This document shows, in pieces, positions 27,698 through 35,002 of a DNA stretch of 35,115 bases; positions within the stretch are counted from its first letter, which is position 1; each line of letters opens with the position of its first letter. Location of the stretch: positions 1 to 35,115 of the forward strand of contig DKCU01000044.1 of the NCBI GenBank assembly GCA_002451555.1. The letters run 5' to 3'. Origin of the DNA: Candidatus Segatella albertsiae (GTDB lineage: Bacteria > Bacteroidota > Bacteroidia > Bacteroidales > Bacteroidaceae). The translations under genes and the position numbers were made by a program. A model generated the notes under the pieces. The model saw nothing but the letters and a program-made list of their open reading frames with translations. It searched no databases and was not told the origin of the DNA.

Positions 27698-27711
27698 AGG
27701 TACACGTACCT
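27698..27711. promoter_or_regulatory. 14-bp palindrome, operator-like
   Basis: AGGTACACGTACCT is a 6-bp inverted repeat with a 2-base centre, standing out in AT-only surroundings upstream of the SusC-2 promoter-like box. It may be a binding site for a dimeric regulator; no regulator gene is in the window. Confidence 0.35.
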
Positions 27712-27828
27712 ATTATAATATATTGCTTTAGGTTCCTTAAGCTGCAATTATAGTCATGATGCAGGTGCTTTCTTGTCTTATTTTGCTAATTCCTAGGGAT
27801 AGAAAATTTACTCCGAAAGATAGTTCTG

Positions 27829-27882
27829 CTGTCTGACTATGACAGGGTGCTGTCGGTACTGCTGACAGTCTCTGTTTTTTTT
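27829..27882 (+). terminator. Orphan double hairpin with T run
   Basis: Two successive small hairpins, each with CTGTC and GACAG arms (27829-27833 with 27841-27845, and 27850-27854 with 27864-27868), are followed by an eight-T run (27875-27882). It looks like an intrinsic terminator on the plus strand, but no gene in that orientation precedes it, so it might end a small RNA or antisense transcript. Confidence 0.4.
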
Positions 27883-27910
27883 AGCGTTGTGCTACAATCG
27901 CACTCTAAAA

Positions 27911-28018
27911 TGCCCTTCACACTTCACCTTTTGGCTTGAAATGCCGATAAACACTGAGGTTTTCGAGGTGAAGGGTTGTTTTGGACCCTTCACTAACCTT
28001 TCACCACCTTTCACCGTC
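27911..28018 (+). repeat. CCCTTCACC / CCGATAAAC hairpin repeat, copy B
   Basis: The element begins CCCTTCACACTTCACC, has the core CTTGAAATGCCGATAAACAC, then GAGGTGAAGGGTT, then further CCCTTCAC and CTTTCACC runs. It is the same family and orientation as copy C and inverted relative to copy A. It contains no gene. Confidence 0.7.
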
Positions 28019-28049
28019 TTCTTTTAAAGCGATAGACACTTTGCTTGGT

Positions 28050-28164
28050 CGTAAGCTATGCTATTACATCGCTATAAGCTATGACGTTCTCTTGTCATAA
28101 GTTATGATTCTTTCCTGTCATAAGTTATGATGCTTTCCTGTTATAAGTTGTGACTTTCTTGATG
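28050..28164. repeat. Five-unit 23-bp tandem repeat with palindromic cores
   Basis: Five units of 23 bp start at 28050, 28073, 28096, 28119 and 28142. The unit boundaries cut a core that in units 3 and 4 is the perfect palindrome TCATAAGTTATGA (28095-28107 and 28118-28130); units 1, 2 and 5 carry imperfect versions. The spacers are T/C-rich (TTCTTTCCTG type). The period is close to two helical turns, as expected for co-operative protein binding to one DNA face. It lies between two divergent operons and is flanked by repeat copies B and C. Confidence 0.85.
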
Positions 28165-28181
28165 ATAAGATAAAACTAGTT

Positions 28182-28290
28182 GGGTGATGGTCGATGAAGG
28201 GTTGATGAGGGGTTGAAAACACCCTTCATCCCTTGAAACACCGATAAACAGGGCGTTTCAGGGGAAAAGGTGAAGGGTGAAGGGTGTTTG
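28182..28290 (+). repeat. CCCTTCACC / CCGATAAAC hairpin repeat, copy C
   Basis: The element contains ACACCCTTCATCCCTTGAAA, the core CACCGATAAACA, and closing arms GTTTCAGGGG and GGTGAAGGGTGAAGGGTG. Nearly the whole left arm and core match the reverse complement of copy A. The inner stem is formed by different bases here (CCTTGAAAC with GTTTCAGGG), so hairpin shape is kept while pairing partners differ. Confidence 0.75.
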
Positions 28291-28424
28291 AGAGTACGCT
28301 CACACATTTTTATTTCGCTTCTATTTTATGAAGTGCGAAGCTCAAGAAACCATATTTTTCTCTCTTTGCAAAGAAAGTATAAACATTTAGCAAAATAAGC
28401 CAAGATGTTTTGGTGATTTTGTGC

Positions 28425-28432
28425 TAACTTTG
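28425..28432 (+). promoter_or_regulatory. Putative -7 box of the esterase-mannanase operon
   Basis: TAACTTTG matches TAnnTTTG and gives a leader of about 95 bases to the ATG at 28537. The bases after it (TTTGCAACCGTAAAA) resemble those after the 11719 box (TTTGCCATCGTAAAA), which supports a real promoter shared in type. Confidence 0.6.
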
Positions 28433-28440
28433 CAACCGTA

Positions 28441-28482
28441 AAACTAGTGATGATAACTAACAAACTAGTAATGGTAACTAAC
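28441..28482 (+). repeat. 21-bp tandem duplication in the operon leader
   Basis: Two 21-bp units (28441-28461 and 28462-28482) differ at two positions; both begin AAACTAGT and end AACTAAC. They lie immediately after the predicted transcription start and before the esterase start codon. Confidence 0.75.
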
Positions 28483-28536
28483 ATGTCTAACCTAGGTGCT
28501 TTTGCGCCAATAAAACAATTAAGTCAAAATCCAACA

Positions 28537-29877
28537 ATGAAAGATTTTAGGTTAATAATTATAGGTGTTCTTTTCTGTGTGCTGGGCTCTTTGAGCTCCA
28601 GTGCCCAGATTAGAGGAAACAACATCGTGGTCTCGGTTGCTCCTGACCATCAAGACTGGAACTACAAGGTAGGTGAGAAAGCCTCCTTCGTGGTGAACGT
28701 CCGCAAGTCGGGCACTTTGCTTGACAACGTGAAGGTGGATTACGAGGCTGGACCTGTGATGTATCCGAATGTCAAAAAGAGTGTGACCCTGAAGGATGGC
28801 ACGATGAAATGGAGTGGGGAAATGAAAACTCCTGGTTTCTATCGCCTGAAGGTTGTTGCTCATGTCGGTGGAAAAGATTACGAAGGACTTTGCACAGCAG
28901 CTTTCTCTCCTGAGAATATAACTCCTTTCGCCCAAGAACCTCATGGCTTCGATGAGTTTTGGAAAAAAGCATTGGAGGAAGCCAGGGCGAATGACCTTAA
29001 TCCTACGAAAGTGTTGTTGCCTGAGAGATGCACCAAGGATGTGAATGTTTATGAAGTGAGTTATAACAACAATCGTTGGGGCTCCAAGATGTATGGCATC
29101 TTGAGTGTTCCGGTGAAAGCTGGCAAATATCCAGCCTTGCTCCGAGTTCCTGGCGCAGGCGTAAGGCCTTATGCGGGTGATACTTACACGGCTTCTGGTA
29201 AATGTATTGTTCTGGAAATCGGCGTCCATGGCATTCCTGTCACCATGCCTCAGAAGGTATATGATGATTTGGCTAATGGTGAACTGAATAGTTATTGGGA
29301 TACCAATCTAGACAATCCTCAAAAAAATGCTTACAAGCGTATCGTGACAGGTGCGGTGCGTGGTGTCGATTTCATCGCTTCGCTGAATGAGTGGGATGGT
29401 AAGACGCTCGGCGTGACAGGTGCTTCGCAAGGTGGTTTCCTTTCCTTGGCGGTGGCTGCGCTTGACAAACGTGTCACTTTCTTGGCGGCAGTTCATGATG
29501 CCATGTGTGATTATGAGGCTGAACTATACGGAATTGCAGGCGGTTGGCCGCACTATTTCTATAACGAGGGAAAGGCTTTCATGAAGTTGGCAAACAAGGG
29601 AAACCTTGCCAAACTAGACAATGAGGTTACGAAGGCACGTGTGGCTGGTGCGAGATATTATGACGGAGTCAATTTCGCTCGTCGCATCACGGTACCTGGC
29701 TGGTATAGCTTCGGATATAACGACGAGGTGGTTCCTCCGACTTCTGCATACGGTCTCTATAATACCATCAAGGCTCCTAAGTCGCTGAGTATCTATCAGA
29801 TGACAGGTCATTACTGGTATCAGGAGCAATGGGACGAGTGGCAGGACTTCTTGACTAAGCATCTTTTGGGAGAGTAA
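28537..29877 (+). CDS. CE7-family (AXE1-type) acetyl esterase
   Basis: The protein is 446 residues from the ATG at 28537. In-frame ATGs upstream (from 28450) would add up to about 30 residues ahead of a good signal peptide (MKDFRLIIIGVLFCVLGSLS), so they are not chosen. An N-terminal beta-sandwich (about 22-125) precedes an alpha/beta-hydrolase AXE1 domain with FDEFWKKAL, the conserved RVPGAG and the triad Ser297 in TGASQGG, Asp396 in GYNDEVVPP and His425 in TGHYWY. CE7 enzymes remove acetyl groups from xylan, short oligosaccharides or cephalosporin C. In this mannan operon it probably deacetylates imported acetyl-(gluco)mannan oligosaccharides in the periplasm. It starts the plus-strand operon that continues through the epimerase. 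Confidence 0.9.
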   Translation: MKDFRLIIIGVLFCVLGSLSSSAQIRGNNIVVSVAPDHQDWNYKVGEKASFVVNVRKSGTLLDNVKVDYEAGPVMYPNVKKSVTLKDGTMKWSGEMKTPGFYRLKVVAHVGGKDYEGLCTAAFSPENITPFAQEPHGFDEFWKKALEEARANDLNPTKVLLPERCTKDVNVYEVSYNNNRWGSKMYGILSVPVKAGKYPALLRVPGAGVRPYAGDTYTASGKCIVLEIGVHGIPVTMPQKVYDDLANGELNSYWDTNLDNPQKNAYKRIVTGAVRGVDFIASLNEWDGKTLGVTGASQGGFLSLAVAALDKRVTFLAAVHDAMCDYEAELYGIAGGWPHYFYNEGKAFMKLANKGNLAKLDNEVTKARVAGARYYDGVNFARRITVPGWYSFGYNDEVVPPTSAYGLYNTIKAPKSLSIYQMTGHYWYQEQWDEWQDFLTKHLLGE

Positions 29878-29940
29878 AAGCTTAGAAAGAAGCTAGTTTA
29901 TAGTTTACGAAATATTTACTAAAATACGATATATATATTT

Positions 29941-31029
29941 ATGACGATTAAGCGTTTGTTGGTAGGAGCGGTTTGTTGCCTGGCATTGCAAGGGGCTTAT
30001 GCTCAGTGCAATGCAGGCAAGACGCTTCTCAAAAGATTGCAGTTGTTGCAAGAGAAGGGCATCATGCTCGGCCATCAGGACGACCCTGTATATGGCACTA
30101 CTTGGAAATGGGACGAGGGTAAGAGCGATGTGCTCTTGACCGTTGGTGATTATCCTGCCGTCATGGGCTTCGACCTGGGTAAGTTGGAGTTGGACAGCAA
30201 GGAGAACCTCGATGGTGTTCCTTTCGATCGTATGCGAAACGAGATTATCGACCAATATAAACGTGGTGGTATTGTTACCTTGAGTTGGCATCCTTGGAAT
30301 CCCGTGACTGGGGAGAATGCCTGGGATCCAAAGGGCGATGCCGTGAAAGCCGTGCTGGAAGGCGGTGCGCAACAGAAAAAGTTTGAGTCTTGGCTGTCCA
30401 AGGTAGCTGACTTTATCAAGTCGCTGAAAACTTGCAGTGGTGAGAAGGTGCCTGTCATCTTCCGTCCTTGGCATGAGATGAACGGTGGTTGGTTCTGGTG
30501 GGGTGTTAATAGCTGTACGCCAGAACAGTATGCGCTCTTGTATATCAAGACTTACATTGCGTTGACAAAAGCAGGTTGCGACAACGTCGTTTGGGCTTGG
30601 TCGCCAAACTTAAGTGACCAAAAGACCGTTGAGCTATTCTTGCAGCGTTATCCGGGGGGCGACTTCGTTGACCTCATCGGTGTCGATGTCTATGAATTTG
30701 ACAATGACGATGCCAACTATCAGAAGAACTTGAAGGAGACGCTCGACGTGATGAAGGAGGCTTCAGAGAAAGTGGGTAAGATGGCGGCGTTGACAGAGAC
30801 GGGTTGCCGTGGTATCTCTCAGAAGAAGGATTGGTTTACGAAGACGCTTTGGCCTGTGTTGCAAGACTACAAGTTGAGCTATGTCCTCTTCTGGCGCAAT
30901 GCTTGGGACAAGCCTCAGGAGGAAGCTTACCTACCGGGTGTGAAAGATGGTGTTATCGTCAAGGACTTCAAGAAGTTCTATCAAGAACCCAAGGTGCTTT
31001 TTGCCAAGGATATAGAAAAGGTAAAATAG
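29941..31029 (+). CDS. GH26 beta-1,4-mannanase (mannobiose-releasing type)
   Basis: This 362-residue protein has a signal peptide (about 1-22, GAYA/QC; the Gln before Cys argues against a lipoprotein), so it is periplasmic or secreted. The GH26 domain covers the rest: LGHQDDPVYG near the N-terminus, LSWHPWNP, the acid/base Glu179 in FRPWHEMNGGWFWWG, VVWAWSPN, IGVDVYEFD, the nucleophile Glu286 in ALTETG, and LFWRNAW. It resembles the GH26 of the Bacteroides fragilis/ovatus mannan operons, which yields mannobiose and is followed by the same transporter, epimerase and phosphorylase. It would supply mannobiose to the cytoplasmic pathway encoded downstream. Its stop codon lies in a 16-bp tandem repeat. 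Confidence 0.93.
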   Translation: MTIKRLLVGAVCCLALQGAYAQCNAGKTLLKRLQLLQEKGIMLGHQDDPVYGTTWKWDEGKSDVLLTVGDYPAVMGFDLGKLELDSKENLDGVPFDRMRNEIIDQYKRGGIVTLSWHPWNPVTGENAWDPKGDAVKAVLEGGAQQKKFESWLSKVADFIKSLKTCSGEKVPVIFRPWHEMNGGWFWWGVNSCTPEQYALLYIKTYIALTKAGCDNVVWAWSPNLSDQKTVELFLQRYPGGDFVDLIGVDVYEFDNDDANYQKNLKETLDVMKEASEKVGKMAALTETGCRGISQKKDWFTKTLWPVLQDYKLSYVLFWRNAWDKPQEEAYLPGVKDGVIVKDFKKFYQEPKVLFAKDIEKVK

Positions 31030-31064
31030 TAAAAAGGTAAAATAGTAAAAAGGTAAAAAAGTAA
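31017..31064 (+). repeat. Three-unit 16-bp tandem repeat covering the GH26 stop codon
   Basis: Units AAAGGTAAAATAGTAA at 31017-31032 and 31033-31048 are identical and the third (31049-31064) differs by one base. The GH26 TAG stop is at 31027-31029, inside unit 1. The repeat makes up nearly all of the 49-bp spacer to GH130. Confidence 0.85.
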
Positions 31065-31078
31065 AAAATATATTAGAT

Positions 31079-32251
31079 ATGACAACATTTCAAGACAAAG
31101 TAAAGGCTTTGCGAGCTCATCACGAGGAGTTGTTGAGCCGTAAGAATGAACCCGTAGAGTGGGGAAATGGAATCTACGAAAAGTATAAGAACCCGATTTT
31201 GACAGCGGAGCACACTCCATTGGAGTGGCGCTATGACTTCGATGAGAAGAGCAATCCGTACTTGATGCAGCGCATCATGATGAATGCTACCTTGAACTCA
31301 GGTGCCATCAAGTGGAATGGCAAGTACTTGCTCGTTGTTCGTGTGGAGGGCGCCGACCGCAAGAGTTTCTTCGCAGTGGCAGAGAGTCCTAACGGCATCG
31401 ACAACTTCCGTTTCTGGGATGAGCCTATCACTATGCCGGAGGACATCGTGCCTGCTACCAATATCTATGATATGCGCTTGACCGCCCACGAGGACGGCTA
31501 TATCTACGGCGTGTTCTGCGCTGAGCGTCACGATGACTCCCAACCAGGCGACCTCAGTGCGGCTACTGCTACTGCCGCTATCGCACGTACCAAGGATCTC
31601 GTTAATTGGGAGCGTCTTCCTGACCTCAAGACCAAGAGCCAGCAGCGCAACGTGGTGCTTCACCCTGAGTTTGTGGATGGCAAGTACGCTTTCTATACTC
31701 GTCCACAAGACGGATTCATTGACACGGGTTCTGGTGGCGGCATCGGTTGGGCACTCGTAGATGATATTACTCATGCCGAGATTACCGAGGAGAAGATTAT
31801 CAATGCTCGTCACTATCATACCATCCAGGAAGTGAAGAATGGCGAGGGACCTCATCCTATCAAGACCGACAAGGGTTGGTTGCACTTGGCTCATGGTGTG
31901 CGTGGTTGTGCCTCAGGTCTTCGTTACGTGCTCTATATGTACATGACTTCTTTGGAGGATCCTACCAAGGTCATCGCTGAGCCAGGCGGTTACCTGCTCG
32001 TGCCAGAGGGTGGCGAGTACATCGGCGACGTGATGAACGTGGTCTTCGCCAATGGTTGGATTGCCGACGAGGATGGCAAGGTGTTCATCTACTACGCTTC
32101 TTCTGATACTCGTATGCATGTGGCAACTTCTACCATCGACCGTTTGGTGGATTACTGCATGAACACGCCTCAGGATGGCTATCGCACCGCTCTCAGCGTG
32201 GAGACCATCAAGAAGTTGGTAGCCAAGAACAAGGCGACATTGGGTAAGTAA
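31079..32251 (+). CDS. GH130 4-O-beta-D-mannosyl-D-glucose phosphorylase
   Basis: This 390-residue cytoplasmic protein has no signal peptide. It catalyses phosphorolysis of beta-1,4-mannosyl-glucose to alpha-mannose-1-phosphate and glucose, the last step of the mannobiose pathway. The five-bladed beta-propeller fold is suggested by repeated strands. Asp131 in NIYDMRLT falls exactly at the general-acid position reported for the Bacteroides fragilis enzyme of the same length, and RNVVLHPEF, GSGGGIGWA and the HYHTIQEVKNGEGPHPI loop are typical GH130 subfamily 1 features. Linkage to a transporter and a 2-epimerase gene supports the mannosylglucose substrate rather than mannooligosaccharide (GH130_2). 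Confidence 0.95.
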   Translation: MTTFQDKVKALRAHHEELLSRKNEPVEWGNGIYEKYKNPILTAEHTPLEWRYDFDEKSNPYLMQRIMMNATLNSGAIKWNGKYLLVVRVEGADRKSFFAVAESPNGIDNFRFWDEPITMPEDIVPATNIYDMRLTAHEDGYIYGVFCAERHDDSQPGDLSAATATAAIARTKDLVNWERLPDLKTKSQQRNVVLHPEFVDGKYAFYTRPQDGFIDTGSGGGIGWALVDDITHAEITEEKIINARHYHTIQEVKNGEGPHPIKTDKGWLHLAHGVRGCASGLRYVLYMYMTSLEDPTKVIAEPGGYLLVPEGGEYIGDVMNVVFANGWIADEDGKVFIYYASSDTRMHVATSTIDRLVDYCMNTPQDGYRTALSVETIKKLVAKNKATLGK

Positions 32252-32277
32252 TTAAGTAAAAGGTGATATAAAGATTG

Positions 32278-32338
32278 TAGGGATTCTGTTTCCGCAAGCG
32301 TATTTTTATACATAGCTTGGGGAAGGAATCCCTATTTT
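32278..32338 (+). terminator. Intra-operon hairpin between GH130 and transporter
   Basis: TAGGGATTC (32278-32286) pairs with GAATCCCTA (32326-32334), followed by TTTTTA. Inner segments TTTCC/GGAA and CAAGC/GCTTG extend the stem. It has the form of an intrinsic terminator within a same-strand gene series, so it may lower transporter and epimerase expression relative to the enzymes. Confidence 0.65.
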
Positions 32339-32340
32339 TA

Positions 32341-32371
32341 ATTCAACATTCAACATTCAATATTTAACATT
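32341..32371 (+). repeat. ATTCAAC heptamer repeat upstream of the transporter
   Basis: Four 7-bp units (ATTCAAC, ATTCAAC, ATTCAAT, ATTTAAC) end seven bases before the transporter ATG, in the position of the ribosome-binding region. Confidence 0.8.
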
Positions 32372-32378
32372 GAGATAA

Positions 32379-33722
32379 ATGGCTAGTTTAAAAGAAAAAA
32401 TTGCATACGCTTTGGGTGATGCCGCTGCGGGTGGTATCGTATGGAAGGTGATGAGTATCGCTTTTCCTTTGTTTTTTACCAATGTCTTCGGCCTCTCTTT
32501 TGCCGATGCGGCAGTCTTGATGCTCATCGCCCGTATGTTTGACGTGGTGACCGATCCATTGATGGGTACCCTTGCTGACAGAACGCAATCTCGTTTTGGA
32601 ACTTATCGTCCATGGCTTATCTATGGAGCCATCCCTTTCGGACTGATATTCGCACTCTTGCTCTACACGCCAGACTTCGGTCCTGTGGGCAAGCGCATCT
32701 ATGCTTATGCCCTGTATCTGCTGATGATGGCAGTATATACGATGGTGAATGTGCCATACGGTTCGTTGCTGGGCGTGATGACCGACGATGACGATGAGAA
32801 GAACCAATTCTCATCATTCCGTATGGTAGGTGCTTACGCTATGGGCTTTGTCACCTTGTTGTCTTTCCCATATTTGCAGAAGTTTGTCGGAGGTACCGAT
32901 GCACATCAGTATGCCGTCATCGGTGCGGTGCTGGGTATCGTGGCAGCCGTGATGACCCTGGCTTGCGGTCTCTTGACCAAGGAACGCCTGAAGCCAAAGC
33001 GTGCCGAGAAGTTCTCCTTCCACCAGTTTGTCGATTTGGTACACAACAAGGCTTGGTTGTACATGACAGCCATCGCCGTCTGCACCAACTTCTTCAATGG
33101 TTTCCGCTATGCGGTGGCAGGTTATATGTTTGAGTACTGCTTGCATGGTAATGTCACGGTAGAGGGATTGATTATCAACTATACTGTGTTCATGGCATTC
33201 GGCGAGGTGACCTGTATGATATTTGGCGGTGTCTCTCCATGGTTCACCCGTGTGGTAGGTTCCAAGCGAATGGCATTCTTCTGGGCAGCGACGTTATGCT
33301 TTGTACTTTCCATCGCCTTCTTCTTCATCCCGATGAGTCCTGATTATATCTGGGTGATGATAGCCTTGGTGGTCTTGACATCCATCGGCATCGGTATCTA
33401 CTCGCCATTGATGTGGTCCATGTATGCCGACGTGGCTGACTATCATACTGAGGAGTTCGGTACTTCCGCTACCGGTCTTATCTTCTCTTCAGGCACCATG
33501 TCGCAGAAGTTTGGTACAGCCATCTCGGGTTCGCTCATCGCCCTCTTGTTGGGATGGGCAGGAGCCAACATGATAACAGACTCGATGGGTAACACGATGA
33601 TAGACCCTAAGTCGGTGACAGACTCAGTGCTGACGATGGTATGGTCGTTGTTCTCCTTGTTCCCAGCATTCATCGCCTTCCTGCTGATGGTGCTCACTTG
33701 GTTGTTCCCAATCAAGAAATGA
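32379..33722 (+). CDS. GPH-family (MelB-like) sugar:cation symporter, probable mannobiose transporter
   Basis: This 447-residue inner-membrane protein has about twelve hydrophobic segments. The glycoside-pentoside-hexuronide signature is clear in the first third: YALGDAAAG, ARMFDVVTDPLMG, ADRTQSRFGTYRPWLI and GAIPFG. Later segments include NVPYGSLLGVMTDD and a conserved YSPLMWSMYADVADY. The family moves di- and oligosaccharides with H+ or Na+. Its placement between the GH130 phosphorylase and the epimerase matches the B. fragilis mannan operon, where the homologous gene is the proposed mannobiose importer. Confidence 0.92.
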   Translation: MASLKEKIAYALGDAAAGGIVWKVMSIAFPLFFTNVFGLSFADAAVLMLIARMFDVVTDPLMGTLADRTQSRFGTYRPWLIYGAIPFGLIFALLLYTPDFGPVGKRIYAYALYLLMMAVYTMVNVPYGSLLGVMTDDDDEKNQFSSFRMVGAYAMGFVTLLSFPYLQKFVGGTDAHQYAVIGAVLGIVAAVMTLACGLLTKERLKPKRAEKFSFHQFVDLVHNKAWLYMTAIAVCTNFFNGFRYAVAGYMFEYCLHGNVTVEGLIINYTVFMAFGEVTCMIFGGVSPWFTRVVGSKRMAFFWAATLCFVLSIAFFFIPMSPDYIWVMIALVVLTSIGIGIYSPLMWSMYADVADYHTEEFGTSATGLIFSSGTMSQKFGTAISGSLIALLLGWAGANMITDSMGNTMIDPKSVTDSVLTMVWSLFSLFPAFIAFLLMVLTWLFPIKK

Positions 33723-33812
33723 TTTTCCTCAAAGAAATGAACAATAAGAAATAAAATATAAGAAAAGGTGAAATACGAAATAGATATCAATCATACAAAA
33801 CTAAATACCTCT

Positions 33813-34994
33813 ATGGAAAATTTGAAGCAAACCATGAGAGATGTCTTGGAGAAGAACATCCTCAACTATTGGATAGACCGTGTGACCGACCACGAGAACG
33901 GCGGTTACTACGGTCGTGTGGATGGCAGGGAACAGGTGCATCCCGAGGCTGAGAAGGGAGCTATCATGAACGCCCGTATCCTCTGGGCATTCTCGGCAGC
34001 CTATCGTGTGTTGGGCAATCCTGAGTATCTGAAAGCAGCCACTCGTGCCAAGGACTACGTGCGTGACCATTTCCTCGACAAGGACTATGGTGGCGTGTAT
34101 TGGAGCGTGGATTGCAAGGGAAATCCCCTTGATACCAAGAAACAGACGTATGCCATCGGCTTCACCATCTATGGTATGTCGGAATATGCTCGTGCCACAG
34201 GTGACAAGGAGGCTCTTGATATTGCTATATCTTTGTATCACGACATAGAGAAACATACGTTCGATGCCAAGAACAATGGTTATATAGAGGCGTTGACGCG
34301 TGAGTGGAATCCGATAGCCGATATGCGACTGAGCGACAAGGACGAGAATGGCAGCCGCACGATGAACACCCATCTCCATATCATCGAACCCTATACCAAT
34401 CTCTATCGTGTGTGGAAGACTCCTGAGTTGGAGAAGAGCATCCGAAATCTCTTGGATATATTCACCGACAAGCTGTTGAATCCGGAGACACATCACTTGG
34501 ATCTCTTCTTTGATGATGAGTGGAACGGCAAGCGTAACATCGAGAGCTATGGTCATGACATCGAGGCTTCTTGGCTGCTTCATGAGACCGCCTTGGTGTT
34601 AGGTGACAAGGTCCTGCTCCAGAAGATAGAGAAGATCATCCGCCGTGTCGCCGATGCCGCAGACGAGGGCTTGCGCCCAGACGGCAGTATGGTGTATGAG
34701 CATTGGAAGGATGGAGACAAGTATGACTTGCAGCGCCAGTGGTGGGTGCAGTGTGAGAACATCATCGGCCATATCGACCTCTATCAGTATTTCCGCACGG
34801 ACGAGAACTTGGAGGTGGCTATACGCTGTTGGAATTATGTAGCCAAGCACTTGATAGACGAGAAAAACGGCGAATGGCATTGGGCTGTGCTGGAAGACGG
34901 CAGCTTGAACCTCGACGATGACAAGGCTGGTTTTTGGAAATGTCCTTATCACAATAGCCGTATGTGCTTGGAATTGATAGAAAGAGAATATTAA
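33813..34994 (+). CDS. Cellobiose/mannobiose 2-epimerase (AGE superfamily)
   Basis: The protein is 393 residues from the ATG at 33813 (MENLKQTMRDVLEKN, the usual family start). A GTG at 33768 would add 15 residues with no family similarity and is rejected. The alpha6/alpha6-barrel epimerase has DHENGGYYGRVDG, KGAIMNARILWAFSAAYR, YGGVYWSVDCKGNP and the conserved histidines His189 (HLHIIEPYTNLYRVW), His248 (YGHDIEASWLLHE) and His380 (CPYHNSRMCLE), which correspond to the catalytic histidines of Ruminococcus albus cellobiose 2-epimerase with a small offset. It converts beta-1,4-mannobiose to mannosyl-glucose in the cytoplasm for GH130. It is the last gene in the operon. Confidence 0.94.
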   Translation: MENLKQTMRDVLEKNILNYWIDRVTDHENGGYYGRVDGREQVHPEAEKGAIMNARILWAFSAAYRVLGNPEYLKAATRAKDYVRDHFLDKDYGGVYWSVDCKGNPLDTKKQTYAIGFTIYGMSEYARATGDKEALDIAISLYHDIEKHTFDAKNNGYIEALTREWNPIADMRLSDKDENGSRTMNTHLHIIEPYTNLYRVWKTPELEKSIRNLLDIFTDKLLNPETHHLDLFFDDEWNGKRNIESYGHDIEASWLLHETALVLGDKVLLQKIEKIIRRVADAADEGLRPDGSMVYEHWKDGDKYDLQRQWWVQCENIIGHIDLYQYFRTDENLEVAIRCWNYVAKHLIDEKNGEWHWAVLEDGSLNLDDDKAGFWKCPYHNSRMCLELIEREY

Positions 34995-35002
34995 AAAAAA
35001 GA

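Larger units (their letters stand above)
27245..28536. other. Long divergent intergenic region without genes
   Basis: About 1.3 kb separates the divergent SusC-2 and esterase operons. I find no convincing coding sequence and no tRNA or other known RNA. From left to right it holds the long A-rich SusC-2 leader, a minus-strand promoter-like box, a 14-bp palindrome, a pair of small hairpins with a T run, repeat copy B, a 23-bp palindromic repeat array, repeat copy C, and a plus-strand promoter with a duplicated leader. Confidence 0.7.

Noticed and set aside
28050..28164. CRISPR array
   Set aside because: Units are directly contiguous, degenerate and only 23 bp, with no unique spacers and no cas genes.
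28314..28340. Imperfect hairpin TTCGCTTC / GAAGTGCGAA upstream of the esterase promoter
   Set aside because: Short, bulged and without a T run or repeats; not enough support to call a site.
28447..28536. Upstream in-frame ATGs of the esterase as true starts
   Set aside because: They fall in the duplicated leader just after the promoter-like box and would bury the signal peptide behind about 30 residues.
33768..33812. GTG start for the epimerase
   Set aside because: The added 15 residues do not resemble the family; the ATG at 33813 begins at the usual MENLKQTMRDVLEKN-type sequence.
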